DNA of 64,000 nucleotides. Source: Isoetes taiwanensis (Eukaryota; Streptophyta; Lycopodiopsida; Isoetales; Isoetaceae). The notes beneath the pieces were generated by a model. It was not told the origin of the DNA. It worked only from the letters and a program-made list of their open reading frames with translations, and made no database searches. Where the stretch lies: contig JAJEKV010000003.1 of NCBI GenBank assembly GCA_021234155.1, positions 13,013,819 to 13,077,818 on the forward strand. Reading direction: 5' to 3'. Positions 1-13,332 of the stretch are shown here, in pieces. Each line of letters begins with the position of its first letter. Positions within the stretch are counted from its first letter, which is position 1. The position numbers and the translations under genes were made by a program.

Positions 1-419
1 CATATCCTACAATTTGCTATGCAAAGTAATCAAACGTGGTTTTGACTAGTTTTTTTTTATTGGCATGTATACTATCTATATTCAATTGGTCTATCTATGC
101 TACGCTAATATGGTGAATGAGCAACCATGGTGGTATACTTACAAATATATATGACTAGACCCCTATTGCCAAAATGCTCCGCACTTAAACCAAGGACCAT
201 GAGAAAATGTAAAAGGGAAAAAGGGTTTGTGTGGGGGAGGGGGGTGCATATATGAGGTGGAAAATGTGTATATGTTTGTTTCTCATCATTCTCGAACAAA
301 ACCTATGTCCTCAACCTTCCCACACAAACTCTTCACTATTAAGTCCAAGAACATGTTTTGCACCATTCGAAAGATATACAAATCCGTCTTCACAGAGTAA
401 GTCGGGGAGAAAAATGTTC

Positions 420-439
420 GCGGCGGCCTTGGCCGCCGC
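420..439. repeat. GC-rich perfect hairpin 3' of dirigent gene 1
   Basis: GCGGCGGCC, a TT loop and GGCCGCCGC form a 9-bp perfect stem in otherwise AT-rich DNA, about 220 bp beyond the dirigent stop codon. In copy 2 the stem is 11 bp (19332-19355) because the flanking base A is G there. Confidence 0.7.
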
Positions 440-662
440 AATAAATTTCTTGTAATTGGGTAATATATTATTGCAATGCAAAAAACAAAGTTTGAGCATT
501 GTCCATGCTTATATTTTTACTCATTTGTATAAGCAATAAAGGCATGCCTCCCTAGAATACCATTTGAGCAACACAAAGCATTTCAAGAGACTTATAATTA
601 AGGTAATATATATTATTGCAATGCCATAAAGCAAAGCTTGAACAATGTCCATGCTTATATGT

Positions 663-1184
663 TTACTCATCTGTATTGTCGAACAAACGGTAAAGGGTGA
701 TATCCCAGAGGACGATAGTATCCCCAGTCAAATCAAATTGCACAGTTCTCATATTTGCAATTCCCAGTGATAGACTAAAATCTCCAGTACCTCCAACCAC
801 TGACATAATGGCTCCCGAGCCCAGGGTGCCCTTATCAGAACCCTGGATCTGGATGGTGCCATTATATTTGTCAGTTTGCAAGTCGAAAGTGACGAAGTAA
901 TCAGCTGCAGTGCCATCTAACATATTCACTGTAACCATGCCCCTTGCTCTTCCCCATGATGTGGAGGTATTAGACTTGGCCTCTGTAACCGGATCATCAA
1001 ATATGTAGATGGTCCCAAAACTGGGAGTGGTGACATTGCCATTGTTGCCTGCCACGATCACTCCAGTATATTCATGCTGGTAGAATGTAATGTGAATTGT
1101 TTTAGGCTTACTACAGATGCAGCATGGTGTAAGAGCTATGAGCATAATAACAAAAAACACCCAATTCTTGCATAATCCCTCCAT
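663..1184 (-). CDS. Dirigent-like protein, copy 1 (intact, 173 aa)
   Basis: A small secreted protein of the dirigent family, whose members form eight-stranded beta barrels in the apoplast and steer stereoselective coupling of phenoxy radicals in lignan and related synthesis. Residues 1-25 look like a signal peptide (hydrophobic FFVIMLIALTP core, then CCICS). The mature part has family signatures: FYQHEYTG near 33-41, GTIYIFDDPVTE near 57-68, GRARGMV near 78-84, a beta-hairpin YNGTIQIQGSD near 107-117 and VVGGTGDF near 129-136. Length is typical and there is no intron, as is usual in the family. NGT and NTS sequons suggest glycosylation. It differs from the 19568-20089 copy at four residues (14, 55, 68, 112). 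The substrate cannot be told from sequence. Confidence 0.93.
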   Translation of the reverse strand: MEGLCKNWVFFVIMLIALTPCCICSKPKTIHITFYQHEYTGVIVAGNNGNVTTPSFGTIYIFDDPVTEAKSNTSTSWGRARGMVTVNMLDGTAADYFVTFDLQTDKYNGTIQIQGSDKGTLGSGAIMSVVGGTGDFSLSLGIANMRTVQFDLTGDTIVLWDITLYRLFDNTDE

Positions 1185-1230
1185 GTCTCTCTTGGCAATG
1201 ATCTGAGTATGAGAAATAACTCCATCTTTT

Positions 1231-1238
1231 CTTTTATA
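1231..1238 (-). promoter_or_regulatory. TATA box of dirigent gene 1
   Basis: On the minus strand this reads TATAAAAG, about 50 nt upstream of the start codon at 1184. Copy 2 has TATATAAG at the matching place, so a TATA element is kept in both copies despite small changes. Confidence 0.55.
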
Positions 1239-1282
1239 GATCTTTCATCACACTACAACCATCCAAAGTCAAAACAAACTCA

Positions 1283-1640
1283 AACTTGCGTGTGCAACCA
1301 TGTTACAGCCATGTTACAGCCAGGACAATCAGCCATGTTACAGCCCGAACAATCAGCCGTGTTAGAGCCATGCAGCCATGTTACATCCATGTCCAACTTG
1401 CGTGCAACCATGTTAATAGTCATGTGACAATCATGTTATAGCCATGTTAACATGTAAACACCATGTTACAACCACGTTACAGCTAGCCATGTGGCCCAGT
1501 GGTCCATTGGTCCAGTTGTCCATCGTCGTGCCAATCCAAGGTAAGACTATCCTACGCCGTTGTCCATTGGTCCAGTGTGGTCCATGTGGGCCAGTGGTCC
1601 ATTGGCCCAGTGGCCATTGGTCTTTGGTCTAATATTGGCC
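1283..1640 (+). repeat. Two adjoining minisatellites
   Basis: 1283-1475 is an irregular array of GCCATGTTACA-like units. 1490-1640 is an irregular array of GTGGTCCATTGGTCCA-like units. Both also occur, shortened, in duplication copy 2 (about 20742-20935). The ORFs crossing them are repeat translations, not genes. Confidence 0.75.
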
Positions 1641-2826
1641 AATGTGGCGGACCAAGCTAGGAGGAGCAGCAGCTATGGCGTCAGGTAGGGTTCATAGCAG
1701 AAAGTGGTATTTTTATGCTTCAAATTTTGTCTTCTCTATAAATCAGACGCAATGAAGATCGGAAATGATCTTCCAAACCTCTAGTAATTTTTTGCAATGC
1801 AGCTCTTATCATCGTCATTTTCTTGCAGTTCAATGGAGTTTCTGATCATTTCAGCGTTTAAAGGTCTGCTTGAAAGGCTTTCTAAATCGGCCTATCTGCG
1901 TTTCTTTTAAGGTTTTGCCATGATATATTTGTCCATTTCTGTCAAAGCCCGCAGAAGTTGCAAAGAAGGGGTTGCCGCTTCAACAGCGCCATTTATTTTT
2001 GCGCTCTGAGGATATCTTCTTACAGTTCTGGCTATGCTATTCCACTCGAAGTGCTTCCTCCAAGTGAAGATGCACCTTTCCAAGGTCTATGCACAATTTT
2101 CAAAGGATCTCTTTGGCGAGATATGCACATAAAACTTAAAGTTAGGATTGGCATTGTGAGCTAATTCACGTGGACAAATGCTCATAAGGTAACATATTCA
2201 ATACCATCAGGTAATTTGGCCATCCAATTAGCACATATGTATGTAACTGTCACAAACTGCATCTAGTTGCTATGAGTCTCCTCAGATTCTGTACCATTAT
2301 ATTTATAAAGTCACTCCAAAATGACCTGCTAAGATTTGGTTGAATTAGTGCCTCAGGTTATATAAGGGCCTGATCTGCCTGGCATGTACCCTGTTGCAAA
2401 TGAAATAACATTAGCATCATGGGCTTCTGCTTCCTTGTGCTATTTACTAATTCAGCATTGGGCACCTGCCAAAATTAGCTCCAACAGAAAACTCCAGCCA
2501 CAGAGTTCTCTTTTCTCAGCCAATGGTACAGGAGAGCTGAAGTTGATCCAACCATGTTGTTCAAGTTAGGTGTGTTTTGACTAGCATCCGCAAATATTCA
2601 CTGCCCTAAATTTGCTATACTGTCGAGGTTAATGTGGATCTGAACGTTAACCACAGATGAAACTCATCTACACAGATATAACTGCTATAATAAATAAATA
2701 CAAAAATGCTGCAATAATGTTAGTGATGGTAGCATGCAAGAAGAATCTGTAACGAGTAAGTTGCAGATAGCTTGAGAAAGAAATTGATACAAGCAATGGA
2801 ACAACCGTTCCAAAATAGCTTTCCAG

Positions 2827-5800
2827 AATGAAGAACAGGAGCGGTTATCATCACCAAAATGCAGCTTTTTTGTTGCTCAGAAGTAAATTAACTAGAAGGA
2901 TGATGTAAATCTTGTAAACTAACATTGATCATCATTAATACGCATTTGCTACTCTATCAAGTACTATGGCAACCTTATTATTTTTTATTGTGCACCACCG
3001 ATCTGTGGAATATTTTGTGGATTGTTCCAGATCGGCGGCTCACAACATTTTGAGTCAAAAAGATAAGCGACATTCAATGGTGCACATTGACCAGTATGGT
3101 CGAAAACATTTATATATCATTATTTACAAATTACATAACCCGAAGATTTCTAAACACAAGCTAACTTAGATAACCAGCAGTATTTACAAACTCTTCTCCA
3201 CTAATCGCTCGGTTGATGTGTGGGTTAAAGAAGAAGAATAGTGGAAAATCAAAGATCGTGCAGCACGGCGTTTATTAGTTTATGGATCATATAAAAGATA
3301 ATTCTAACTCAAAGGTAATGTAACTACATATTTTCTAAAGTGTGATAAGACCTAGAGTAATAAACATATTTAGTGCATAACCATGTATTTTGTAGAGTGA
3401 GACAAGATATAGAGGAATAAACATAGTTGAGCGTAAAGTGATGGATTGACTCCACAATTATAGGTCGAAAACTCAACAATAATGTTTATTGACGAATGGA
3501 GGAGAAGATTGTAAAGTTTAACCATGGCAATCAATCCGTAGACCAAATTCATGCGTTTGACAAATTCGTGAAAGAAATTCAAAATGCTAGAGTAGATTTC
3601 TCCAATACATCTTTGGATTGTAAGGAACTTTTCATCAATTTCACAAGTTCGTGAAAGAAATTCAAAGCATTATATTACATTTCTTCAATAAGTCGCAATG
3701 TCTGTTAAAATTAGTACATATATTGCTACTAGAAAGTGTTGCAATTTAAAGTACATAAAACTCATCTTTCATGATAGATTGTATTTTTTTTAAATGTGAA
3801 CCTTCCATGGCAATATAGATCTTCAATTCCATGCTAAAATAACATTATATGTGAGTATGAGAATAAATAGACATGGACTATTTATGGTCCACAAGTAGAC
3901 AAATTGGATATGAGTAAAATCTTATCAACCAGCTCTATTTATTGTTATTTTATCATTTTTTATACGATGATATGATAATTCTTACATTCTATCATGTAAC
4001 TTCTGAAAACGTTGAGTAAAAGTCCATATAGGTTCGATTACAAACCAATTTATCAAATAGAGTAGACTATATACATGTGACCTATATTGTAAATTTGAGA
4101 TCAAAGTTCGCCAAGATAAAAATTGTTTGATTTTAAATGTCTTAAGTCATATGGACCATCTATAGTCAGTGGATATAGCAGTATAATTCTATTATAGCAG
4201 TATGCAGTAATGCGGTGCTGATGTGGTGTTCAGATAATCAATATAGATTAGTTCTAAAAATCCAGGAATTCACATTGATGGAAGTACAATATGCAAAAGG
4301 CAGTTACTAAATCACTTTATGGAAAAGGCAGTTACTAAATCACTTTATATCATATTGTGCTATATATTCTAAACGAGGTGCACTCTGGAATATCACAATC
4401 GTCAGATCCGTCGATCCTATGGCCCAGACTGTATGTTGGGGCCTCTAGGCACCTCTTGTTTTGCTTATGGTCATCTATGATTGGGTGCGCCTATGATACG
4501 AGATCGCCTAGGATTTTAACGAAATATCGAACTCTATATGGCTTTTCTAAGGTTTTAGAATATGAAATAGGGAAGCTCGAACCTCTACCAAAATGATTCA
4601 ATATTCTAGTAAGACTACTTTTGACCAATATACCCAATGAGCTAACATGATTATTTTCTATCTTGAATTTATGTTTTTTTTTTATAACAAGCCATTCATT
4701 TATTTTAGGGATATATGATATAAGGTTTCCAAAATTGTGATTTTTACATCTATTTGAAATCCCCCTGGAAACCCCTGTTATTGTGCTACATATTCATTTA
4801 AACATATAACTATTCCAGAAACCTTATACTTGGGCTCAAGTTTTGATTTGAACTTAACTGCACAATAATTTACCAAACACAGACAATTAGCAGAAGAAAT
4901 GTAAGGACTTCAAATGTGACTTCAATAGCAATCTTTGAAGCTTCCACATAGTCCCTACTTTCACATTCTTTAACAATACCACTATGTTTAGAGATACAAA
5001 TCCATCCCTGCAAGATTTTGCATTAAAGCTCATACCACAGTGTCTAAGTGAAGGCATTGAGGTTTTTGGAATTTCCAAATAAATATTGATATCCAGCTTG
5101 CTTAAAGAAAATGGGTGCATTTGAAAATTAGCTTTTGGCTAGATAAATATAATCGACTGAGTGAAATAGACAGTTGATGATATAGTAATTGGATTTGAAT
5201 GGATATACTACTTCAATACAATAGTGAAACATATGAAAGACTTCAAGATTTGTAGCCATTTGTGCAAGCATCGGGGCAATTTCCATATGAATCAACGACA
5301 AGAGAAGGCTTATTAGCAGCATGCCATTTGAACCTATGCCACAACTTGAAGGGTAATAGTTGCTGCTTGTAAAGTTCATGCTGATACGCATGCTGCAGAA
5401 ATGGTTTAACACTAGCTAGCTACATAATGCTTGCAAGTATCTATATGTATGCTCCAAATAGTAGCTGGGCCAGATAGATGGACAAGGAAGCCCACATAGA
5501 ATACAATGTACAATGTGAATGTTATCTTTCCATAGTCGATGTTAAAATTGCAGCGTACATGTGTAGAAAGCATTGGTAGGTATTCAACATATATAGATGG
5601 TTCTCTTTTGAAAAGTGATTGTAAAATTGCAGCTGGCATGTGTACAAAATATTGGGAGATATTCCAGCACATCTAGGTGGACTGAGGGGGTCTCAAATAT
5701 TAATACTAATTTTATCCCGAATTAATTGGGTGCTATAAATTTTGTTTGAGCAGAGCACATGAGCCATATCCGAATTATATGGGCAACCTTATGTTCATGG

Positions 5801-8052
5801 ATTGGGTGCTATGAATTTTGTATGAGCAACTTAGTTGAAGATCTATAAATATACACATATCCAAGTTGTTGTGAATATCTATATAATAAACAACATCATG
5901 AGAATGTGTAAAAAAAATGAAAATTTATTTGAGCACATGGGAATTGTAATTACCATTTTGGTTAATGCAAGGTACCCATTTTTTTGGGGCATTGTATTTC
6001 TTGTCACGTCAATTCCAAGTTGGTTCTCTACATTTTATGCATGCTTGTTGATGCATTCCTTTTCTTTTATAGCTACAATAAAGAAAGTGGCTCAATAATA
6101 ATCTACCATAAATGGAGAGCCCAAATTAAATGATAGAAGACATGCTTTTGTTCATCTTGGCTTGGACTCAAAAAATCATGTAAGGGGGTCTTTTTCTTGG
6201 TAAACTTGTTAAGATAATCACAAATTTTATTTTGAGTCGACGTAGATTTGCATTGTCTTGAAAGGGAGTTTTAAGAAAAGTGTCAAAGAGAATTCTTGAA
6301 ATGCACTTGGGACTATTTCTTTGCCCAACATTTCGGTTTGGAGTTTGCATTATCTTTTCATCCATGTTATAAATGGGAATCATTAATTTGTATCGTCAGA
6401 GGATAGAATTTGTATATGTTCAAGTTATTAACCAGACTGAATCATTTTAACTATTGTTATGGATGTACAAACTTAATATGAGAGTTGCAAAATGTGGTGT
6501 GTTATAATGGGGCACAAGGCACAGTAAGGGTACCCTCTTTTTATTTAAAAATAGGGCAATTGGAAAAAGGGGGGTTCACATAGTTTGAGTGACCTAGAAG
6601 GATTTATTTTGGGCATGAACCATACATATACTCTTACCTATGGAGTTTTTTTAGGTGGCTTTGGTATAATATGCGACTGAAACTGGGTCTTTAGAGGATA
6701 TTTAAGGCGTATATAAGGGGGTTTCTGGCAACCCCTAGCATGCACACGAGATACCCCCTATATGATAGGTGCATCTTCCGAGATTAGAAAGAATCAACAC
6801 AACTATATCATCACAAGGCCATTTCCCAAAGAGAATGAAGAGCATCCATGAGGTCATATGTCCTCATGGATGCTGCCAATGTGGCATGGCATAAAAATAA
6901 TGTCTGCCTATCTCGCAAAGTTGCAATTGAGCAAAAACAGGAACAATATAGAGTTTTGGAAAGGTGATTTTTTCACTCTAATGTCATGGATAAATAATAA
7001 TGACTAAGACTTGCCAACATTTCTATGGTAGTTATCAAAAGCTAAAAAAGATTCCCCAACATAACTAAAGGCAAAAACTTATAATTCGTTAACCTTCTAA
7101 GTTACGGCTATGGAACTTTGGCCTTAAGGGCAACCCTAATGCACAGCAACACATGACTTTTTCTCATGTGCAACTAATTTTCTGGTTGCTCATTGACTAT
7201 ATCCTTGACTTGCATTCTATATTTTGTAAATCTTAGAGTGACATGGAAATTCCAGTTTGATCCCATTTTGATTTTGGGGAGACGCCCTTGGTTGCTTTAT
7301 ATGGAATATTGGAAGGAATATTCCATGAAGCAATGGTCCAGATGAAACAATTATATAGATGAAACAACACAAAAACATGCATCACTTATAGAAAGAGCAT
7401 TAAACTAGGTCTGGTGCAAAGGTAAACCTGGGATGAAAAAATGTTTAAGCATTTCAAAAGTTTGGCGAAAATAGAGAGTTCCAAGTAAAAGCAAATTTTG
7501 CTTCATAGGTTGAAGAAGATTTGTTTTAGATTTTGTTTTGAAAATGATGAAAGGGTGGCTCCTTGAAGAGGTTTTGAATCTAAATTTCATTCCTAGATAA
7601 TGAGAAGTTCAAACTTCTGTAAAATCTAAGTTTATATGCACAAACAATGGACCTTATTGTGAAATGCATTTAGAAACCATGGGGTAGAAAAACTGATTTC
7701 TTTTCATAACTCCAAATATTTTGGTTTGAACCAGTGATTGTCACATGATCTAATGTCAATTCTTGAAGCAAGAAATGCGTCTGTTCCTAGGGAAAGTAAT
7801 TAAACATTTAGAACCTTGAGAGAATGCAATGTAGGTATCATCCAAGCTCATAATCATTTGCACAAATTCCAACATTACAATTCCTTGCTCTTTTTTACAC
7901 CAATTTAGTAAATGCCTTGAATTTATGTCCCATGGAATGCCCAGCAATGCTGGGCTTTTCTAGTAAACAATAAAGGCATACTTATATAATGCAGTTTGTG
8001 ATTTTCCATTGTTTTTGTTCCTTCTGAATTTTTTCGCGCCGCAATCTATCTT
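2827..8052. other. No gene recognised; small repeats only
   Basis: AT-rich sequence with short ORFs (mostly under 95 codons) that show no family signature or convincing splice structure. Supportable structure: a 27-bp direct repeat at about 4293-4346 (AAAAGGCAGTTACTAAATC twice); 4955-5040, whose inverted copy lies at 23248-23345; and 7020-7135, which resembles 63400-63535 and ends in the same CCTTAAGGGCAACCC sequence. The 5128-5672 ORFs are unsupported. Confidence 0.6.
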
Positions 8053-8061
8053 AATATTTTA

Positions 8062-8261
8062 GGGAAAAACTACAAAATACCCCTAACTTTTTGCAAAATT
8101 CACAATATACCCCTAACTTTCTAAAAACTCACAAAATGCCCCTAATGTATAGGTTTTTAGGGGCATTTTATGAATTTTTAGGGGCATTTTGTGAATTTTT
8201 AGAAAGTTAGAGGTATACTGTGAATTTTGCGAAAAGTTAGGGGTATTTTGTAGTTTTCCCC
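8062..8261. mobile_element. Foldback MITE, Mutator-type, with 9-bp TSD
   Basis: A 200-bp element whose halves are reverse complements. It opens GGGAAAAACTACAAAATACC and closes with the complement ending GTAGTTTTCCCC. It is flanked by a perfect 9-bp direct repeat AATATTTTA (8053-8061 and 8262-8270). A 9-bp target duplication with long inverted repeats is typical of Mutator-like elements. It has no coding capacity and lies about 550 bp upstream of the polyketide synthase pseudogene. Confidence 0.88.
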
Positions 8262-8806
8262 AATATTTTATTGCCACGTTTTGCTTAAAGACCTCCTATT
8301 CGCGACCTCCTATGCCGGATCAAGCTGCCCCACCAGCAACAAATGTGGTCGGATCTGTGGAATCCCTGAGCAGCGGCGAACATGATCAGTTCAGGGGGCT
8401 TGACTCTGTGTGTTGCAGCGTGCAGCGTATTTGGGGCAGAAGACCTATCATTTCTGGAGGTTGCAGGCAACACGGAAAGGCTTGGTTACGGTCGATGTTG
8501 TCGTGAATGCTGCGGTTTAGGTAATCCAGGACCGGAAGAAAACCATCTAGGTTTCATTTTTTATCCTAACATTTTTGCAGATAAATCAACTCGGTTGCGC
8601 TTTTGCCATATCCTGGATTCGTTCCAGCATCTATGTTTCATTTTGGATCTTAAGTTTTTTTTCCGGGAGATAGATGCAGTTGGCTTGCGACATCGTTTTC
8701 GGAACCATCTGTATTTTGTTTGCATTGTTTGTTTGCATTCTTTAGGGATGTTGAAAATCGTGTTATGCAGGTTGCACAAGCTTCGACAAGCTCCAATTTG
8801 TTAGCT

Positions 8807-9396
8807 ATGGCTGCCCAATTTTGCAGAGCAGAGATGAGAGCAAATGGCACTGCCTCAATCCTAGCTATGGCCACTACCAATCCTCCTATTGTCATTGAAC
8901 AGACTAAATATCCTGATTTCTTATTCGACATCACCAATTCCGACCACAAAACCGAGCTGAAGAACACATTTTGCCACATATGTAAGTCCTTAATTTGCTA
9001 TATTGCATCCCCTTTCATAATTTTCTCCGTTTGAAATGCTAATTGGGTTATTGGATATATTGCTGGTGCGAAATCAGAGATTAAGAAGAGGCATTTTGCC
9101 TTGACGGAGGAGATCCGTCGCTCTGCACTACTGGAGAGATATTGTTGGATGTAAGGCAAGATTTTGCATTTGTAGAGATGCCCAGGCTTGCAAAAGAGGC
9201 GGCCTTAAAAGCCATAGCCGAATGGTGGCAGTTTAAAGATAAAATTACACATGTAGTCTGCTCTGCAATGAGCAGATTGAAGGCACTAGGAATAGAGCTA
9301 ACTCTGATTAAGTTGTTAGGATTATCTTTGGAGACAAACAGGGTGACGGTTTACCATCAATATAACAAATCTAGAAATATCTGCGTGCAAACCTAA
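8807..9396 (+). pseudogene. Type III polyketide synthase (chalcone-synthase-like) pseudogene
   Basis: Exon 1 (8807-8981) encodes the family N-terminus: NGTASILAMATTNPP, then YPDFLFDITNSDHKTELKNTF. It ends in a cysteine codon split after T by a GT donor at 8982, exactly where chalcone synthase genes carry their conserved intron. Exon 2 restarts at 9066 and rejoins the frame with KSEIKKRHFALTEEI, but the acceptor reads TG instead of AG. Near 9140 a frameshift precedes LDVRQDFAFVEMPRLAKEAA and ITHVVCSAMSR. The active-site Cys block (FCTTSG in the family) is scrambled, the GCFAGG block is missing, and homology stops near 9390 with the C-terminal half absent. Family assignment is firm; it cannot make a working enzyme. 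Confidence 0.88.
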
Positions 9397-11119
9397 TGGG
9401 GAACTTACAGATTTTTTATGTTGGGCTCAGTGCTTTGCCATAACAATACAAAGCAGACAGTCCTTGCAAAAACCCAAATTATGTAGCAACTTAAGTTTTG
9501 CAGAGCAGGGGATATGGCAGACTCAAGGCCAATCTACGGTCTTATGGCATCATTCTTTTGTTCTGATGGCCGGCTATATGCCCTTTGAACAAAGGAGGTC
9601 CGGGCAGAAGCCCTTTTGTTAGCCTACAACAGTATCAGATTTCAGTATCATTCTTCATGCAAGGGCTGGAGTAATCTGCACTTCCGTTCAAGAAGAAAAA
9701 ATTATGCCAAATCTCTGTACTCCTTCTAGAATTGAGTATATATATATATACAAGTCTTTGTACTATGAGGGATTGTACAAAGTCAATTGGTAACTTGTGA
9801 TCGAATTCTTTTGAATAAAGGCTTTAAGTCAAAGGCAACCTTACTGGGAAAGGTCAAAATTGAAAAGTGAAGCAAAATATGAAAATAAAGTAGAAGACTC
9901 GAGCTAACTTAAAGAAGTCAAAAGTTATTATTTGATGCATGTGTTGGGCTGAGCAAATACATAAGTACTTTCACAAAAATGTCTAACAGTGCACAATGCA
10001 AAAACTGGCTCCTCAAATTATGTTAATTATTGTTGTGGCACGAAGAAAGATTAACTCAGTTTGTTTTTCTCATAAGTCCATTGACCAAGGATTTCCTTAG
10101 GCCCATAATTGCTTTATCGACTTGAAATGAGCTCTTGGACCAATATGAGGAAACTTTCCGTAAAGCTGTTGAGATAACTATACCATCTTATCATCTTTGC
10201 CAGCTGGTTATATGTCAACTACTCCTATTGTATAAATATTCTCCTCGTATTGGGAAAAGGTATATTATTGGGATCCCAATCCCAAAAATAATTCAAGTCG
10301 CATCATGGTGATTATGTTTACGGGGCAATGTTTTAGTATTTTATGAGTTGTGCATTAGATTTGGGGATTGTAATGAGTAACTGGTAGTGTGAAAACCAGA
10401 AATTAGATCAAGCAGTTGGGTAGTAGAAGAGGGCACCCATTATTGATATTAACAAACAGTGCGTAAGGAATATGCTTGGGTGGGGATGGAACATTGTGAG
10501 CTGCAATTTGATGGGATCTTATGGGGTTGAAAGCCATGCCTGTGTCTTTGAATTGATGAAGTGTGTATGTGTATGCATGTATACGTGCATCTGTGTGCGT
10601 GTGTGAGGGAGGGAGGGAGGGAGGCGTGTGTGTCTGTTATCGGAAAATAAACTAATGACTTTTTAATCCTGTGCCCCTAAGATTGAAGACGCAAATAGCC
10701 AGTTCAATTTTTTTTATATGTAAATATAGGCCCCAATAACAGATGTAGAAATTGGAATGAATGTACTGAAAGATTTATTTTTGGGGGTGTATATAGCAAG
10801 ACTTCATATTGTGCATCGACATAAAATTCCATCAAAATTATATGAGATTTCTTGATCTTTATTTGTGGTTGCCTCCTAAAGCTTGCTTACTTTCTTCAAA
10901 ATTCCCTAGGATATCATGAAGACTTCATTAGATTACTAGCTATGGTGCCTAGCATTGCTGGGCATACTTTGGGAACCTATAAATGATATTCTAACAATAA
11001 AAAAACTTGAAAAACCTACTTCCATATTTACTTTTCAAGTGTTCAAGACTTTAATCATAAGGGCGTCTTGTGACCTTCAAATAATCTCTCCAAGTTTGTG
11101 ATTGCAACAAAACAAAACT
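9397..11119. other. No gene seen; microsatellite at 10585-10625
   Basis: No supportable ORF. 10560-10625 holds a GT-rich run followed by GGGA repeats. The phrase TACAAGTCTTTGTACTATGAG at about 9749 recurs with changes at about 11329 inside the hAT element, so part of this stretch is dispersed repeat. Confidence 0.6.
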
Positions 11120-12419
11120 ATGCTCTCCAGGGCTCGAATTTGACGGCTTTCACGCCTGTTTTTTGGATTTTTGCCCGTCAAAACAGGTGGAAATTTTTTT
11201 TGTATGGCAAATGAAGGGCAGCACTTGGGCAATTGCCCGTCATAGGGAAGGACAACTACAAGACATACTCGTCATTTGAAAGGCTAGAAACAGAGAAATG
11301 CCTGTCATTTTTTCTTGCTATATATCTATACAAGTCCTTGTACTATGAGTGGTTGTACCATGAAAGGATTTTTGCATAAGGATTTCATTAAGAAGCGTTG
11401 CCCATTTCGTTATTAAATGATCATTTGCTATAGAACTCAAGAATAAGAAGTTTCAAAGTCAAAGTTGCATTGTAGGCCAATGTTACCGTATTGGGCATGT
11501 CAAATCAAGACATCAAGTCAAATTTGAACTAAGTTGAAGGACACGAGCTAAAGCCCAAATCAAAGGGTCAAGTTAAATTCGAACTACACTGAAAGAGTCA
11601 AGCTAAGGCTGAAGATGTCGAAGTCAATGGATGTATTTGATTCTATATACAATCACTTAAATTTCAATACGTTCATTGAGACCTTTTATATGTTCTAGTA
11701 CATTCAGCTTGAACTACCCCGATGTTTCTAGATAGCTCGGCATAAATTGCTCGTCGTATTAACAATAGAGGATACCATTGCATATCTCGCAATGCTATAA
11801 TTAATTCCAAAGACAGTAAGACCACCAAGAAATAAATAAGAACGATTGTCTAGAAAATGCCCCAGTGAAATTACCATTTTGATGCACAATTTCACAATCA
11901 CATATTAGAAGACTAACATCTAATAAAATTTCTTTAGGTTCCTTCAATACCGCTCTAGAATCCCCAGTGCATTGTAGGCAATTGATTGTATGGAATATCA
12001 CTATCTACATTCTCAATTGCACAAGATCAATTCATATGGGACAAAAAGAAGTTTTTTGGATTCCATCAAAGCTTAATTGTTTAAAATTTATGGGCCATAT
12101 GCCATGCTAGGAATAACATTGCACATGAATAAAAATTTGTCTAGGAGAAGCAATCCATAATACATGCTAAATAAAAGTCTCAACATATTCCTAAAACAAC
12201 TGGAAGCAAATGTCCTAGCGAGTCTCTTCACTCTTGCAATTTATGAAGTTTATAGTACATCAGTTGATAGCAAAGTAAATTTTGTATGTTCCAATCATAA
12301 TGTATTTGTTAAATTACTATATTCTTTGTGTTTTCTATTGCACATTACTCGCTATAAAACACACGTTCTTTTTCCCCTCTCGAGTAGCTCAAAGAATGCA
12401 GTGTAAAAGCGGTTGTGTA

Positions 12420-12590
12420 AAAGCGGTTCTTCTGGCCATGCTACCCAAGTGCTTGTACATAAAAGCTGCTCCCTTATCTACTTTTGTTTTGAACGCAGCT
12501 CCTGCATGCCCAACACCAGCTTTGGCTTGTTGGTTTGAAACTTTTGCAACAAAATTTCCCTTCCTCTCAGCAATTTGTGCATGATCTTCA
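12420..12590 (-). other. Possible exon fragment inside the hAT element
   Basis: The minus strand holds an open stretch of about 55 codons with coding-like composition (AQIAERKGNFVAKVSNQQ, then AGVGHAGAAFKTKVDKG), stopping after a short tail. No start codon is in frame and splice sites are weak. I do not recognise the family. It lies about 740 bp beyond the AMSH stop codon, so it is not part of that gene. Confidence 0.25.
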
Positions 12591-13332
12591 TTACATCAGC
12601 ACATGTTACCCCTGACTAATGATTCACATTAGGCAAGCCATGATTCACCTTAGAGATGGGGAAAGAACAGGAGAAAATCATCCAGCAATGAAGTTCGCCA
12701 CAATGGCTAACAACTAGTATATGTTGCACAAACTTCCTAGATGGTATAAGAGCTAATGGAACAATACAATACAGAAGGTGCAACAATATCAGCTAAGCCA
12801 ATTCAACCATTGGGAGGTGCCAAGACATACTTACCTTTGTGAGTTAATTTGAAGCGCATTCTCTCAAGCTTACATAAAAAAAAGATAGAATCTCTCTAGC
12901 CTTTAGAACTCCATTTTTTTGTTTGATCTAGAAAATCCAGGAGAGATGTCGTTTCCTTACATTAAAACCCGATGCTAGAGCCATGCCCTAAATTGCTCAC
13001 TGAGTTGCATATGCTAATATCAATTGTACCAAGCACCATGATTGTCCCATGTATTATGTTAAATGGCAAATAACCAAATGTGGCATGTTGAACACGTTCC
13101 TCAGGAAAATTCCTGGGCCAAAGAATTCTTTATTCTTGTTCTAATACAGTTCAATAAAAGTATGGTATCGAATAATCCAGAGAGTTCCCTGGTTGGGCAT
13201 TCCATAAACATATGCACATGATGATCAAGTATGCATTGGGGTTTCTACAACCGTCTTGCATCTTGTTGTAACGTAAGCCAATATAATTACTGAATAGGTG
13301 CAGGATAGGATGGTTAAACGTGGAGAAGAGGT

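Larger units (their letters stand above)
50..2826. repeat. Segmental duplication, copy 1
   Basis: This block is repeated almost base for base at 18973-21958, in the same orientation. Homology starts near the TGTATACTATCTATATTC stretch and ends in CAAGCAATGGAACAACCG, after which the copies diverge abruptly (near 2826 here, near 21958 there). It contains the dirigent gene, a GC-rich hairpin (420-439), minisatellites (1283-1640) and a non-coding tail. Copy 1 keeps about 150 bp near 2385-2560 that copy 2 lacks, while copy 2 carries an extra ~570 bp insert. From 1641 to 2826 I see no gene beyond short ORFs that drift between the copies. Confidence 0.9.

Noticed and set aside
697-900. Plus-strand ORF opposite the dirigent gene
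   Set aside because: Antisense shadow of the dirigent frame; the same shadow occurs in copy 2.
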